Source: Halarchaeum rubridurum (GTDB lineage: Archaea; Halobacteriota; Halobacteria; Halobacteriales; Halobacteriaceae). Taken from it: a stretch of DNA of 64,000 nt. The stretch lies in NCBI RefSeq assembly GCF_014647115.1, contig NZ_BMOO01000005.1:62001-126000 (forward strand), written 5' to 3'. Both the position numbers and the translations under genes were made by a program. The notes below the pieces were generated by a model. The model saw only the letters and a program-made list of their open reading frames with translations, was not told where the DNA came from and searched no databases. Position 1 is the first letter of the stretch. Every line of letters starts with the position of its first letter. Below are positions 35,489 through 44,802 of the stretch, piece by piece.

Positions 35489-35623
35489 ATGCCCGTGCCG
35501 ACGTACCCGAGCGACGAACCGGACCGTCGCGGTGGTGCCCCCGACCTGGACGACCTCGTCGGGCGCATCATCCGCGGGAACGACGAGGGCGCGCGGCCGC
35601 CCCGCCCGACGGCCGGACCGTAG
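35489..35623 (+). CDS. 44-residue protein of unknown function
   Basis: The frame begins MPVPTYPSDEPDRRGG and contains a hydrophobic-acidic segment (PDLDDLVGRIIRGND), ending PRPTAGP. TATA-like AGTATAT lies 17-23 nt upstream, fitting a leaderless transcript. The helix-like DLDDLVGRII core in a Pro-rich frame suggests a short binding peptide. No family is recognised. Confidence 0.5.
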   Translation: MPVPTYPSDEPDRRGGAPDLDDLVGRIIRGNDEGARPPRPTAGP

Positions 35624-35697
35624 CGGGACGGTCCGCGCGTCGTCACGCTTCGTGAGCCGTCGCTTTTTCCGCACGTCGCACGCCGCGCTTTGCTACC

Positions 35698-36879
35698 CTA
35701 CTTCGCGGTGCTGACGATCTTGATGACGTCGCCTTCTTCGAGTTCGTAATCCTCCGCGACCTCCCGCGAGGTCCGGGCGTTCATCGCGTGGAGGTAGCCG
35801 TCGCCGATGTCCGAGTGGACGGCGTACGCGAGGTCCTTCGGCGTCGAGCCGTGCGGGAGCAAGAAGGCGTCGGGGAGGACGTTGCCCGTCCCGTCCGTCC
35901 ACTTCGCGGCGTCCTGCACCGGGTACGCCGTGAGGTGTTCGAGGAGGTCGTAGACCGCGCCGTTCAGGGCCGCCTGCACCCCGGTGCCGCCGTACTCGGC
36001 CATCGTGTCGCGGAGTTCGGCGAGGAGCGTCGCCTGCTCCTCGGGGAGGTCGCCGGTCACGTCGAAGGTCTCGTCGCCCGGGTCGTAGTCGATGGCGCCC
36101 GCGTCCGCCCCGCGGCGGAGCGCGAGCTCGCCCTGCGCGGTCGCCGGAATCACGGGCTTGTCGAGGGCGAGCAGGCGCTCGACGTACTCGTCGGGCGCGA
36201 CGTCGATCTTGTTCGCCACGACGACGATGGGTTTCGTCCGCTGACGAACGTCGCGCGCGAGCGCCTCGCGGTCGGCGTCCGTCCACTGGATCGGGTCCTC
36301 GGGGTAGTCGAGCTCGCGCAGCGTCGCCATCACGTCGTACTCCGTCGCGCCGAAGCCCGTGAGGAGGTCCGTGACGGCCTCCTCGATGTCGAAGCCGGGA
36401 CTCCGCGACTGGCGCTCGACGGACTCCCAGTTGCGCTCGACGATGCTCGCCAGCCAGAGGTCCATCTCCTCCTCCACGAAGTCGATGTCGTCGAGTGGGT
36501 CGTGCGTCCCGACCTCGACCGGTTCGCCCTCCGCGTTCGTCCCGCCGGAGGCGTCGACGACGTTCAGAATGGCGTCCGCGTTCGTCAGCTCGTCGAGGAA
36601 CTGGTTCCCGAGGCCGCGCCCCTCGTGCGCGCCCGGGACGAGGCCCGCGACGTCGAGCAACTCGACGGGGACGTAGCGCGTCCCGTCGCGGCAGTGTTCG
36701 CCCCCGCAGCGTTCGTCGAGGCTCGTGCAGGGGCAGGTCGTCCGGACGTGCGTGACGCCGCGGTTCGCGTCGATGGTCGTGAACGGGTAGTTCGCCATCT
36801 GGACCTCCGCCATCGTCGCCGCCGTGTAGAAGGTCGACTTGCCGGCGTTCGGCTTGCCGGCGAGCGCGAGGGAGAGCAT
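35698..36879 (-). CDS. Archaeal YchF-type GTPase
   Basis: The 393-residue product has G1 [14 protein letters not shown], a switch region [14 protein letters not shown]3 [17 protein letters not shown]4 VVANKIDV and a C-terminal TGS domain ([19 protein letters not shown]). A long helical insert (about 110-200) and Cys residues in [19 protein letters not shown] are typical of archaeal members. These OBG-type proteins associate with ribosomes. Confidence 0.92.
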   Translation of the reverse strand: MLSLALAGKPNAGKSTFYTAATMAEVQMANYPFTTIDANRGVTHVRTTCPCTSLDERCGGEHCRDGTRYVPVELLDVAGLVPGAHEGRGLGNQFLDELTNADAILNVVDASGGTNAEGEPVEVGTHDPLDDIDFVEEEMDLWLASIVERNWESVERQSRSPGFDIEEAVTDLLTGFGATEYDVMATLRELDYPEDPIQWTDADREALARDVRQRTKPIVVVANKIDVAPDEYVERLLALDKPVIPATAQGELALRRGADAGAIDYDPGDETFDVTGDLPEEQATLLAELRDTMAEYGGTGVQAALNGAVYDLLEHLTAYPVQDAAKWTDGTGNVLPDAFLLPHGSTPKDLAYAVHSDIGDGYLHAMNARTSREVAEDYELEEGDVIKIVSTAK

Positions 36880-36928
36880 ACGCTACCCTATGCGACGACG
36901 CGAAAGGCCGTTTCGCTTCCGTCCCGGT

Positions 36929-37366
36929 TCAGGCCTCGAGGATTTCGACCGGGGTCCCGTCGGGGTCGCGCACGAAGAGGATCGTCGTCCCGCTCGCCGT
37001 GGTTCGCGGGCCGTCCGCGACCGTCTCCACGTCGTCGGACAGCGACTCGTGGAACGCCTCGACGTCCGGGACGGAGAGCCCGAGGTGAATCGCGCCCGTG
37101 TCGTTCACCATGCCGCCGCGCCGGTCCGCGCCCTCCGGGTCGTAGCTGACGAGTTCGACCCGCGTGCCGCCCGCGTCGAGGTGTGCGAACTCCGCGCTCG
37201 CCCCGTCGACGCCGACCCCCTCCGCGAACGCCTCGCCGCCCACGGAGAACTCGGAGATGACGTCGAGGCCCAACACGTCGCGGTAGAAGGCGAGCGATTC
37301 GTCGAGGTCCGAGACCGTGATGCCGTAGTGGTGCGCGCTCGGCGTCGTGTCGTCGTCGTCGCTCAT
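36929..37366 (-). CDS. VOC-family (glyoxalase/dioxygenase fold) protein
   Basis: The 145-residue product is a single VOC unit. HHYGITVSDLDESLAFYRDVLG holds the first metal His, IHLGLSVPDVEAF the second, and LFVRDPDGTPVEILEA the Glu. It could be a methylmalonyl-CoA epimerase, lyase or dioxygenase; the reaction cannot be told. It is complete, unlike the VOC remnant at 18099. Confidence 0.87.
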   Translation of the reverse strand: MSDDDDTTPSAHHYGITVSDLDESLAFYRDVLGLDVISEFSVGGEAFAEGVGVDGASAEFAHLDAGGTRVELVSYDPEGADRRGGMVNDTGAIHLGLSVPDVEAFHESLSDDVETVADGPRTTASGTTILFVRDPDGTPVEILEA

Positions 37367-37401
37367 GGTCGGCCCTTCGTCGCCGGGCGCAAATAGCTAC
37401 C

Positions 37402-38268
37402 TCACTCGGGATCGCGCGTCGGCTCCCGGTCCAGCGTCATCTCGCCGCGCGCCCGGATGCCCCCGTCGATGTCCGCGTCCGGGTGGACGACGACGTTCTC
37501 CCCGGAGACGTCGCCGAGGATGAGCGCGCCCTCGCGGACGTAGACGTCGCCGCCGCGCGTCGTCACGTCCCCGTGGACCTTCGTGTCGACGCCGACGACG
37601 ATGTCGTCCTGCGCGCGCAGGCTCCCGAAGAGGTTCGACTCCGCGCCGACCTCGATCTCCGTCGCGCGGACGTTCCCGTGGAGACGGCACGCCGCGCCGA
37701 TCTCCGCGGGCGTCGAGGCGCGCCACGCGTCGTCGCTCACGTGCGCCCCGCGCGGGATGGTGATCGGCGGCGCGTCCGCGTCGCTGCTGAGTTCGTCGAT
37801 GAGCTCCTGGGCCTCTGCCTCCTCGCCGAGCCGCAGGAGCTGGGCGAGATAGGCCATGAAGAAGACGACGGTCGGCATCGGATTGCGGATGACGATCCAG
37901 CCGTTGGCCTCGAAGCCCTCCTCGATGTCGACGTCGTCGCCGATGTCGAGGTCGCCGCCGACGACGAGGCGGCCCGCGATGTGCGCGCGCTCGCCGAGGT
38001 AGGCGTCGCCGCCCGCGAGGACGTTGCCCTCGACGTCGCTCCACATATCGAGTCGGACGTCCGCCTCGGCCTCGATGTCGCCACCGAAGCGCGCGCGCTC
38101 CCCCGCGACGACGTTTCGCCCCCGGACGCCGAACTCGACGGTGCTCTGCCCGCCGACGAGGACGTCCCCCTCGTTCACGAGGTCGTGCTCCTCGACGGTC
38201 GTCCCGTCGGGCAGCCGCAACCGGTCGAGTGGCTCCGAACCGAACACGCCCCTACGGAGCCACCCCAC
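37402..38268 (-). CDS. Bactofilin-like polymer-forming protein
   Basis: The 288-residue product is built of short beta-helix repeats with alternating Gly/Val/Asp (DVLVGGQSTVEFGVRGRNVV, RARFGGDIEAEADVRL and HIAGRLVVGGDLDIGDDVDI). A hydrophobic or helical section lies at 125-160 (MPTVVFFMAYLAQLLRLGEEAE), and repeats resume from about 200. Bactofilin-family proteins form filaments, and haloarchaeal homologues affect cell shape. The central helical insert between two repeat blocks is noteworthy. Confidence 0.8.
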   Translation of the reverse strand: MGWLRRGVFGSEPLDRLRLPDGTTVEEHDLVNEGDVLVGGQSTVEFGVRGRNVVAGERARFGGDIEAEADVRLDMWSDVEGNVLAGGDAYLGERAHIAGRLVVGGDLDIGDDVDIEEGFEANGWIVIRNPMPTVVFFMAYLAQLLRLGEEAEAQELIDELSSDADAPPITIPRGAHVSDDAWRASTPAEIGAACRLHGNVRATEIEVGAESNLFGSLRAQDDIVVGVDTKVHGDVTTRGGDVYVREGALILGDVSGENVVVHPDADIDGGIRARGEMTLDREPTRDPE

Positions 38269-38337
38269 CGCAATAAAGGACTCGTCGGACGACCCGCCGA
38301 CGCGCCGTTTTTACGCGTCCACCCCCTCCGGTCGGAT

Positions 38338-38541
38338 ATGACCACGCTCTCCTTCACCGAGGACGGCGTCGACGTCGTCTACGAGGGCACCGAGTTCCGC
38401 CTCGAACGCGACCTCGTCGAGGACGCCACGCAGAAGGACTACTTCGACGTCACCGACCACGAGGTGCTGCGCATCGTCGAGAAGGACCCCCACCTCTCCG
38501 GCGAGGCGAGACAGATCGGCGACATCGTCGACGCGCAGTAG
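38338..38541 (+). CDS. 67-residue haloarchaeal protein (DUF5800-like)
   Basis: The sequence runs MTTLSFTEDGVDVVYEGTEF, then RLERDLVEDATQKDYFDVTD, ending RQIGDIVDAQ. It is compact, acidic and probably folded. It closely resembles a small haloarchaeal family labelled DUF5800, of unknown function. It is divergent from the bactofilin-like gene with 69 nt between. TTTTTACG before the start may hold the promoter. Confidence 0.75.
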   Translation: MTTLSFTEDGVDVVYEGTEFRLERDLVEDATQKDYFDVTDHEVLRIVEKDPHLSGEARQIGDIVDAQ

Positions 38542-38612
38542 TCCCGTAATCGGCCCGCGATGGGCCCGCGGCGACGCGGACGTTTTTCTTCGCGGCGCTC
38601 CACTCCCCACGC

Positions 38613-38978
38613 ATGGAGGACTGGCTGAAGGCGGTCGTCGGTATCGGCGTCGTGCTCCTCGCCCTCCCCCTGCTCGGGGCGCTGTTCGTCACGCCGTTCG
38701 CGATGGGCGGGGCGTACGGCGGGATGCACGGCGGCGGGATGTACGGGGGCATGTACGGCGGCGGAACGGGCGGCTGGCTCCTCGGCCTCCTCGTCCCGCT
38801 CGCGCTCCTGCTCGGTCTCGGCTACGTCGCGTACCGGGTGCTCGGCGTCGCGGACGAGGGCGAAGACGGGAGTGAGGATGCAGCACTGACCGAACTCCGC
38901 GCGGCCTACGCGCGCGGCGACCTCACGACCGAGGAGTACGAGGAGCGCCGCGACCGCCTCGGGGAGTCGCGGGAGTAG
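38613..38978 (+). CDS. SHOCT-domain membrane protein
   Basis: The product has 121 residues with two membrane segments (VVGIGVVLLALPLLGALFV and LLGLLVPLALLLGLGYVAYRV). They are joined by a Gly/Met/Tyr-rich loop (GGMHGGGMYGGMYGGGTGG). The C-terminus is a SHOCT helix pair ALTELRAAYARGDLTTEEYE. SHOCT domains mediate oligomerisation. It converges with the PAN gene. Confidence 0.83.
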   Translation: MEDWLKAVVGIGVVLLALPLLGALFVTPFAMGGAYGGMHGGGMYGGMYGGGTGGWLLGLLVPLALLLGLGYVAYRVLGVADEGEDGSEDAALTELRAAYARGDLTTEEYEERRDRLGESRE

Positions 38979-38988
38979 AAGGGAAGGA

Positions 38989-40197
38989 CTAGGCGAACGT
39001 CCGCGAGACGTCCGGTTCGTCGTCGTGGTCGAGTTTTTCGAGGGCGTTGCGGAAGTCGCCCATCCGGACCTCGGTGCGGTCGTCGCGGATGGCGTACATC
39101 CCGGCCTCGGTGGTGACGGCCTTCACGTCCGCGCCGGAGAGCTCCTCGCTCTCGCGCGCGAGGACCTCGAAGTCGACGTCGTCCGCGACGTTCATGTCGC
39201 GGGTGTGGATGCGGAATATCTTCGCGCGACCCACCTCGTCGGGCTTGGGGACCTCGATGAGGCGGTCGAAGCGACCGGGGCGGAGGATGGCGCGGTCGAG
39301 CATGTCGAAGCGGTTGGTGGCGGCGATGATGCGGATGTCGCCGCGCTCGTCGAAGCCGTCCATCTCGGAGAGGAGCTGCATCATCGTCCGCTGGACCTCG
39401 GCGTCGCCCGAGGTCTTCGAGTCCGTGCGCTTGGAGGCGATGGCGTCTATCTCGTCGATGAAGACGACGGCGGGCTCGTGCTCGCGGGCGACCTGGAAGA
39501 GGTCACGGACGAGCTTCGCGCCCTCGCCGATGAACTTGTGGACGAGCTCGCTGCCGGCCATCTTGATGAACGTCGCGTCCGTCTGGGCGGCGACGGCCTT
39601 CGCCATCATCGTCTTCCCCGTGCCGGGCGGGCCGTAGAGGAGGACGCCGCTCGGCGGCTGGATGCCGACGTTGTCGAAGAGCCCGGGGTTCTCCATGGGC
39701 AGCTCGACGGTCTCGCGGACCTCGCGGAGCTGGTCGTCGAGGCCGCCGATGTCCTCGTAGCCGACGGTGGGCGACTCCTCGACCTGCATGACCTGCGCGC
39801 GGACGTCGGCCTCGTCGTCCAGTCGCTTCACGATGGAGAGGCTGTTGTTGACGGCGACGCGCGCGCCCGGTTCGAGGTCCTCGCGGAGCTCCTCCGTGAC
39901 CTCCGTGAGCGCCTCCTGGTTGTTCCCGTGCTGTTTGATGATCGCACCCCGGTCGTTCATCTCCTGGACCGTGGCGACGAACAGCGGGGACTGCTTGAGC
40001 TTCTTGTTCTCGTGGGTGAGGCGTTCGAGCTTCTGCTGGTACTTGTTGTTCTCGGCGTTCGCGTCGAGGAGCTCGTCGCGCATCTCCTCGTTTTGCTCCT
40101 CGAGGACGTCGAGGCGCTCCCGTAGGGCCTCGATCTTCTCCTGCTGAGGCGCCCCCTCCTCGTACGGGAGTTCGACGTCGTCGACGGTGTCACTCAT
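38989..40197 (-). CDS. pan: Proteasome-activating nucleotidase PAN
   Basis: The 402-residue AAA ATPase has an N-terminal coiled coil (30-75), an OB domain, Walker A GVLLYGPPGTGKTMMAKAV, the pore loop KFIGEG region, Walker B AVVFIDEIDAIASKR, the second region of homology ATNRFDMLDRAILRPGRFDR and a C-terminal helical domain. It unfolds substrates for the 20S proteasome. The last three residues are TFA, where the HbYX motif would place Tyr; Phe may substitute. Haloarchaea have two PANs and the paralogue is not in the window. Confidence 0.95.
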   Translation of the reverse strand: MSDTVDDVELPYEEGAPQQEKIEALRERLDVLEEQNEEMRDELLDANAENNKYQQKLERLTHENKKLKQSPLFVATVQEMNDRGAIIKQHGNNQEALTEVTEELREDLEPGARVAVNNSLSIVKRLDDEADVRAQVMQVEESPTVGYEDIGGLDDQLREVRETVELPMENPGLFDNVGIQPPSGVLLYGPPGTGKTMMAKAVAAQTDATFIKMAGSELVHKFIGEGAKLVRDLFQVAREHEPAVVFIDEIDAIASKRTDSKTSGDAEVQRTMMQLLSEMDGFDERGDIRIIAATNRFDMLDRAILRPGRFDRLIEVPKPDEVGRAKIFRIHTRDMNVADDVDFEVLARESEELSGADVKAVTTEAGMYAIRDDRTEVRMGDFRNALEKLDHDDEPDVSRTFA

Positions 40198-40220
40198 CGC
40201 TCATCGCTAGGGCGTTAGTT

Positions 40221-40227
40221 CATAAGA
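40221..40227 (-). promoter_or_regulatory. TATA box of the PAN gene
   Basis: The minus strand reads TCTTATG, 24-30 nt before the ATG at 40197. Confidence 0.5.
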
Positions 40228-40302
40228 GGCTTCGGGTGGCGTACCCACACCCCCGCGCCGACTCGAAAGTGATGCGTAGTAGTAATTATATAGAAGAGAA
40301 AG

Positions 40303-40308
40303 TATTAT
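40303..40308 (+). promoter_or_regulatory. TATA box of the small HTH gene
   Basis: TATTAT lies 26-31 nt before the ATG at 40334. The divergent 136-nt region also holds AATTATATAG near 40284, unusually AT-rich for this chromosome. Confidence 0.5.
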
Positions 40309-40333
40309 CTCTGTGTATCCCGTGGTCGGTGGT

Positions 40334-40588
40334 ATGAGCGCGACCCGGACGGCCGACGAGGCCACCGTCGAGCAGCTGCGCGACCTGCCGCCGAGCGCGA
40401 AGCTCGTGGCGAAGGTCCTCGAGTACGAGGACACCCTCACGCAGAGCGAACTCGCCGAGGAGACCCTCCTGCCGCCCCGCACCGTCCGCTACGCCCTCAC
40501 GCGCCTCGACGAGGCCGGCGTCGTCGACTCGCGCTTCTCCTTCACGGACGCCCGCAAGCGCCTCTACACGCTCGCCGTCGCCGAGTAA
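40334..40588 (+). CDS. Small winged-helix transcription regulator
   Basis: The product has 84 residues. DLPPSAKLVAKVLEYEDTLTQ leads into the HTH SELAEETLLPPRTVRYALTRLDEAGVV and a wing FSFTDARKRLYTL. It is MarR/TrmB-like in pattern, without a ligand or dimerisation domain beyond the HTH. It lies between the PAN gene (divergent) and mre11 (42 nt downstream, same strand), so it could regulate either. Confidence 0.8.
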   Translation: MSATRTADEATVEQLRDLPPSAKLVAKVLEYEDTLTQSELAEETLLPPRTVRYALTRLDEAGVVDSRFSFTDARKRLYTLAVAE

Positions 40589-40630
40589 CCCGACGCTGCA
40601 TACTTACGCCCGAACGGGCAACTGTGGGGT

Positions 40631-42076
40631 ATGACGAAGGTGATCCACACGGGGGACACCCATTTGGGGTATCGCCAGTATCACTCCCCCGAGCGCCGAG
40701 CGGACTTCCTCGACGCCTTCCGGCAGGTCGTCGAGGACGCCGTCGCGGACGACGTCGACGCCGTCGTCCACGCGGGCGACCTCTACCACGACCGCACGCC
40801 CGGCCTCGAAGACCTCATGGGCACCATCGAGGTCCTGCGGCCGCTCGCCGACGCCGACATCCCCTTCCTCGCCGTCGTCGGCAACCACGAGGGCACCCGC
40901 CACGCCCAGTGGCTCGACCTCTTCGAGACGCTCGGGCTCGCCGAACGCCTCGACTTCGAGGGGCGACGCGTCGGCGACACCGTCTTCTACGGCCTCGACT
41001 ACGTCCCCGAGTCCAAGCGCGACGCCCTCGACTACGACTTCGCGGAGCACGACGCCGCCCACGCCGCGCTCGTCTCCCACGGGCTCTTCCAGCCCTTCCC
41101 CCACGGCGACTGGGACCTGGAGACAGTCCTCGCCGAGTCGAACGTGGCCTTCGACGCCGTCCTCCTCGGCGACGACCACACGCCCGACACCGTCCGGCTC
41201 GACGGGACGTGGGCGACCTACTGCGGGTCGACGGAGCGCGCGAGCGCGAGCGAACGCGACCCCCGCGGGTACAACCTCGTCACGTTCGCCGCAGGCGACG
41301 CCGAGGGGGCGCCTGACGAACGAACGGGAGCCGAGGCGTCGCCGAACGCCACCGGCGAGGGCGTGACTATCAGCCGCCGGGGGCTCGACACGCGCGACTT
41401 CGTCTTCGTCGACCTCGAACTCGGGGAGTCCGAGGGCGAGGAGCGCGTCCGCCGACGCCTCCGCGAGGAGGCTATCGAGGACGCCGTCGTCGTCGTCACC
41501 ATCGAGGGCGCGGGCGGGGAGGTGACGCCCGCGGACGTCGAGCGCTTCGGCGACGAGCGCGGCGCGTTGATCACGCGCGTCAACGACCGCCGGGAGGTCG
41601 ACGTCGAGACGGAGTACGACGTCTCCTTCGCCGACCCGGACGAGGCCGTCCGCGAGCGCGTCCGCGCCCTCGGGCTGAGCGAGGCCGCCCGGGGCATCGA
41701 CGCGGCCGTCCGCGAAGGGTCCATCGCGGACTCGAACGTCCGCGACGAGGTGAAGGACCGAATCGAGGACGTCGTCGAGGAGGGCGACCTCGCGGTGTTC
41801 GAGGCGGCTGCGGACGATGACGACGACGACGACGCGGACGACACAGGCGACGACGGCGACGCGAACGACGCGGGCGACGACGGCGACGCGAACGACGCGG
41901 GCGACGACGGCGACGCCAACGACACGGGCGACGACGGCGACGCCAACGACACGGCGGACGATGACGACGGCGACGCGCCGCCGGAGGCGTCGACCGAAGA
42001 AGTCGCGGCCGACGGCCCGGCTGCTGCCGACGCGCCGACCGACACCGAGACGACGACGATGGAGGACTACCTGTGA
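40631..42076 (+). CDS. mre11: DNA repair exonuclease Mre11
   Basis: The 481-residue product has the metallophosphatase motifs in order: IHTGDTHLGYRQYHSPERR, AVVHAGDLYHDR, LAVVGNHEGTRH, LVSHGLFQPF and LLGDDHTPDT. The last block normally reads GHxH, so the Asp in GDDH is a difference worth checking. After the nuclease domain comes a capping region and a long acidic tail with four 9-residue repeats. The end MEDYL probably contacts a partner. The stop overlaps the rad50 GTG (GTGA). Confidence 0.93.
   Translation: MTKVIHTGDTHLGYRQYHSPERRADFLDAFRQVVEDAVADDVDAVVHAGDLYHDRTPGLEDLMGTIEVLRPLADADIPFLAVVGNHEGTRHAQWLDLFETLGLAERLDFEGRRVGDTVFYGLDYVPESKRDALDYDFAEHDAAHAALVSHGLFQPFPHGDWDLETVLAESNVAFDAVLLGDDHTPDTVRLDGTWATYCGSTERASASERDPRGYNLVTFAAGDAEGAPDERTGAEASPNATGEGVTISRRGLDTRDFVFVDLELGESEGEERVRRRLREEAIEDAVVVVTIEGAGGEVTPADVERFGDERGALITRVNDRREVDVETEYDVSFADPDEAVRERVRALGLSEAARGIDAAVREGSIADSNVRDEVKDRIEDVVEEGDLAVFEAAADDDDDDDADDTGDDGDANDAGDDGDANDAGDDGDANDTGDDGDANDTADDDDGDAPPEASTEEVAADGPAAADAPTDTETTTMEDYL
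41846..41953 (+). repeat. 27-bp tandem repeat encoding an acidic tail in mre11
   Basis: Four in-frame copies encode GDDGDANDA or its variant GDDGDANDT. The copies differ only by a few silent or Ala/Thr changes, so the array is young and may vary in copy number. Confidence 0.85.
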
Positions 42077-44757
42077 GGGTTGATCGCATCCGCCTCCGCA
42101 ACTTCAAGTGCTACGAGGACGCCGACGTCTCGCTCGGCTCCGGCGTCACGGTCATCCACGGGCTCAACGGGAGCGGGAAGTCCTCGCTCCTGGAGGCCTG
42201 TTTCTTCGCGCTCTACGGCGCGACGCCGCTCGAACGCACGCTCGACGAGGTCGTCACCATCGGCGCTGAGGAGGCCGAAGTCGACCTCTGGTTCACGCAC
42301 GCGGGGGCGTCCTTCCACCTCTATCGGCGCGTCCGTCACACAGGCGAGCGGGCGAGCACGGCGGACTGCACGCTTGAGACGCCGGACGACACGATCGAGG
42401 GCGCGCGCGACGTCCGCGACTACGTCGTGGACCTCCTGCGGATGGACGCGGACGCGTTCGTCAACTGCGCGTACGTCCGGCAGGGCGAGGTGAACAAGCT
42501 CATCAACGCCTCGCCGGGCGAGCGACAGGACATGATCGACGACCTGCTGCAACTCGGGAAGTTGGAGGACTACCGCCAGCGCGCCGAGCAGGCCCGCCGC
42601 GGCGTGCAGGCCGTCCGGGACGCCCGCGCGGAGCGTCTCGACGCCCTCGACGAGCAGGTCGCGGAGTACGAGGCCCGCGACCTCCACGCCGAACTGAACG
42701 AGCGCGAGACGGAGCTCTCCGAGATCGAGGACGAGATCGAGGACTTCGAGGCGAACCGCGAGCAGGCGGCGGAGACGGAGGCCGAGGCCGAGCGCGTCAT
42801 CGAGGAGTACGCGGACAAACGCGCCGAACTCGACGACGTGACGGAGACCGTCTCGGAGCTCAAAGCGCAGATCGCGGAGACGGAGCGCGAACGCGAGGAC
42901 CTCGCCGACGCCGTCACCGAGGCCCGCGAGCGCGTCGAGACGCTCGACGACCGGATCGCCGACCTGCTCGCCGAGACCGACCTCGACGCGACGCCCGAGA
43001 CGGTGGACGTCGAGGCGGTGCGCGAGCGCCGCGCGGCCGTCGCCGAGGAACGCGACGACGTCCAGGACGAGCACGGCGACTGCCGGACGACGATCCAGAC
43101 GCACGCGAGCGAGGCCGAGTCGAAGCGCGAGCGCGCCGCCGAACTCGCCGAGCGCGCCGAGAACGACCGCGAGCGCGCCGCCGAACTCGACGGCGAGGCC
43201 CGCGAGGCCGCGGAGAAGGTCGCCGAAGCCGACGCCCGGATCGACGCCATCGACGCCGACATCGAGGCGACGCGCGAGGCGTTCGCCGACGCGCCCGTCG
43301 ACGTCGGCGGGGCCGAGTCGTACCGCGAGTCGGTCCGCGCGGACCTCGACGACGTCCGCGAACGCGAGTCCGACGTGAAGGGCGATCTGCAGGCCGCGCG
43401 CGCGGCGGTCGAGGAGGCCGAGGCGCTTCGCGAGGCCGGGAAATGCCCGGAGTGCGGCCAGCCGGTCGAGGGGTCGCCGCACGTCGACGCGCTCTCGGAG
43501 CGCCGCGACGCGGTCGCGTCGCTCGAAGCCGACCTCGACGCCGTCCGCGAGGAGAAGGCAGACCTCGAAGCCGACCTCGAACGCGCGAACGACCTCGTGA
43601 ACGCCGAGAGCGAGATCGAGACGCTCTCCGAGCGCCGCGCGGACGTCGTCGAACTCCGCGACGGCCACGCGGACGCCGTCGAGTCGAAGCGCGCGGAGGC
43701 CGAGTCGAAGCGCGAGGAGGCCGCGGCGCTGGAGGGGCGCGCTGAGGACGCCCGCGAGGCGGCCGCGGAGGCCGACGCGGCGGCCGACGACGCCCGCGAA
43801 CGCCTCGGCGAACTGAACGGCCGGATCGCCGAGCTGAAGGCGCGGCTCGAAACGCTCGACGACCTCGCGGACGCGCTCGCCGACCGTGAGAGCGCCGCGA
43901 GCGACCTCGACGGCGCGCGCGAGCGCCGCGCGGACCTCGAAGCGCTGAACGACGAGCGCCGCGAGCGCCTCGCGGAGGCCCGCGAGCGCAAACGCGACCT
44001 CGAAGCCGAGTTCGACGAGGACCGGCTCGCGGAGGCGCGCACGGAGCGCGACCGGGCGTCGGAGTACCTCGACCAGGTCGAGGCGAAACTCGACGAACTG
44101 GCCGAGCGCCGCGACGACGTGCGCGACCGGATCGCCGGCCTGAAGAAGGACGTCTCGACTCTCGAAGACCTCCGCGAGCAACGCGCCGACGTGCGGGAAC
44201 GCGTCGACGCCCTCGACGACCTCGTCGCGGAGACCGAGGAGCTGGAGGCGATGTACGGCGACCTCCGCGCGGAGCTCCGACAGCGGAACGTCGAGAAGCT
44301 CGAACGCCTCCTGAACGAGACGTTCGACCTCGTCTACGGCAACGACTCCTACGCCCGCCTCGAACTCGACGGGAACTACGAACTCACCGTCTACCAGAAG
44401 GACGGCGAGGAGCTCCGACCCGACCAGCTCTCGGGCGGCGAGCGCGCGCTGTTCAACCTCTCGCTGCGCTGTGCGGTCTACCGGCTGCTCGCGGAGGGCA
44501 TCGAGGGCTCCGCGCCCCTGCCGCCGCTCATCCTCGACGAACCGACGGTCTTCCTCGACTCGGGGCACGTCTCGCGGCTCGTCGACCTCGTGGAGTCGAT
44601 GCGCGACCTCGGCGTCGAGCAGATCCTCGTCGTCAGCCACGACGACGAACTCGTCGGGGCCGCGGACGACCTCCTGCACGTCGAGAAGGACGCGACGTCG
44701 AACCGCTCGCACGTCTCCAGCGGCGTCGAGGCCGAGGCCGCCGCGACGCTGGATTGA
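42073..44757 (+). CDS. rad50: DNA double-strand-break repair ATPase Rad50
   Basis: The product has 894 residues. VDRIRLRNFKCYEDADVSLG and Walker A HGLNGSGKSSLLEA lie in the N-lobe, with Q-loop NCAYVRQGEVNKL. Two long coiled coils meet at the zinc hook KCPECGQPVEGS (about 458). In the C-lobe are the signature LSGGERALFNLSLR and Walker B PLILDEPTVFLDSG. With Mre11 it tethers and processes DNA ends. It starts at GTG with a 4-bp overlap to mre11. Confidence 0.95.
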   Translation: MRVDRIRLRNFKCYEDADVSLGSGVTVIHGLNGSGKSSLLEACFFALYGATPLERTLDEVVTIGAEEAEVDLWFTHAGASFHLYRRVRHTGERASTADCTLETPDDTIEGARDVRDYVVDLLRMDADAFVNCAYVRQGEVNKLINASPGERQDMIDDLLQLGKLEDYRQRAEQARRGVQAVRDARAERLDALDEQVAEYEARDLHAELNERETELSEIEDEIEDFEANREQAAETEAEAERVIEEYADKRAELDDVTETVSELKAQIAETEREREDLADAVTEARERVETLDDRIADLLAETDLDATPETVDVEAVRERRAAVAEERDDVQDEHGDCRTTIQTHASEAESKRERAAELAERAENDRERAAELDGEAREAAEKVAEADARIDAIDADIEATREAFADAPVDVGGAESYRESVRADLDDVRERESDVKGDLQAARAAVEEAEALREAGKCPECGQPVEGSPHVDALSERRDAVASLEADLDAVREEKADLEADLERANDLVNAESEIETLSERRADVVELRDGHADAVESKRAEAESKREEAAALEGRAEDAREAAAEADAAADDARERLGELNGRIAELKARLETLDDLADALADRESAASDLDGARERRADLEALNDERRERLAEARERKRDLEAEFDEDRLAEARTERDRASEYLDQVEAKLDELAERRDDVRDRIAGLKKDVSTLEDLREQRADVRERVDALDDLVAETEELEAMYGDLRAELRQRNVEKLERLLNETFDLVYGNDSYARLELDGNYELTVYQKDGEELRPDQLSGGERALFNLSLRCAVYRLLAEGIEGSAPLPPLILDEPTVFLDSGHVSRLVDLVESMRDLGVEQILVVSHDDELVGAADDLLHVEKDATSNRSHVSSGVEAEAAATLD

Positions 44758-44802
44758 CGAGGACGGGGAACGCTTTTTCCGGTCGGTTCGTCACGTCGAC
44801 GT

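Noticed and set aside
41846-41953. Possible CRISPR-like array
   Set aside because: The 27-bp units are adjacent with no spacers and are in frame within mre11.
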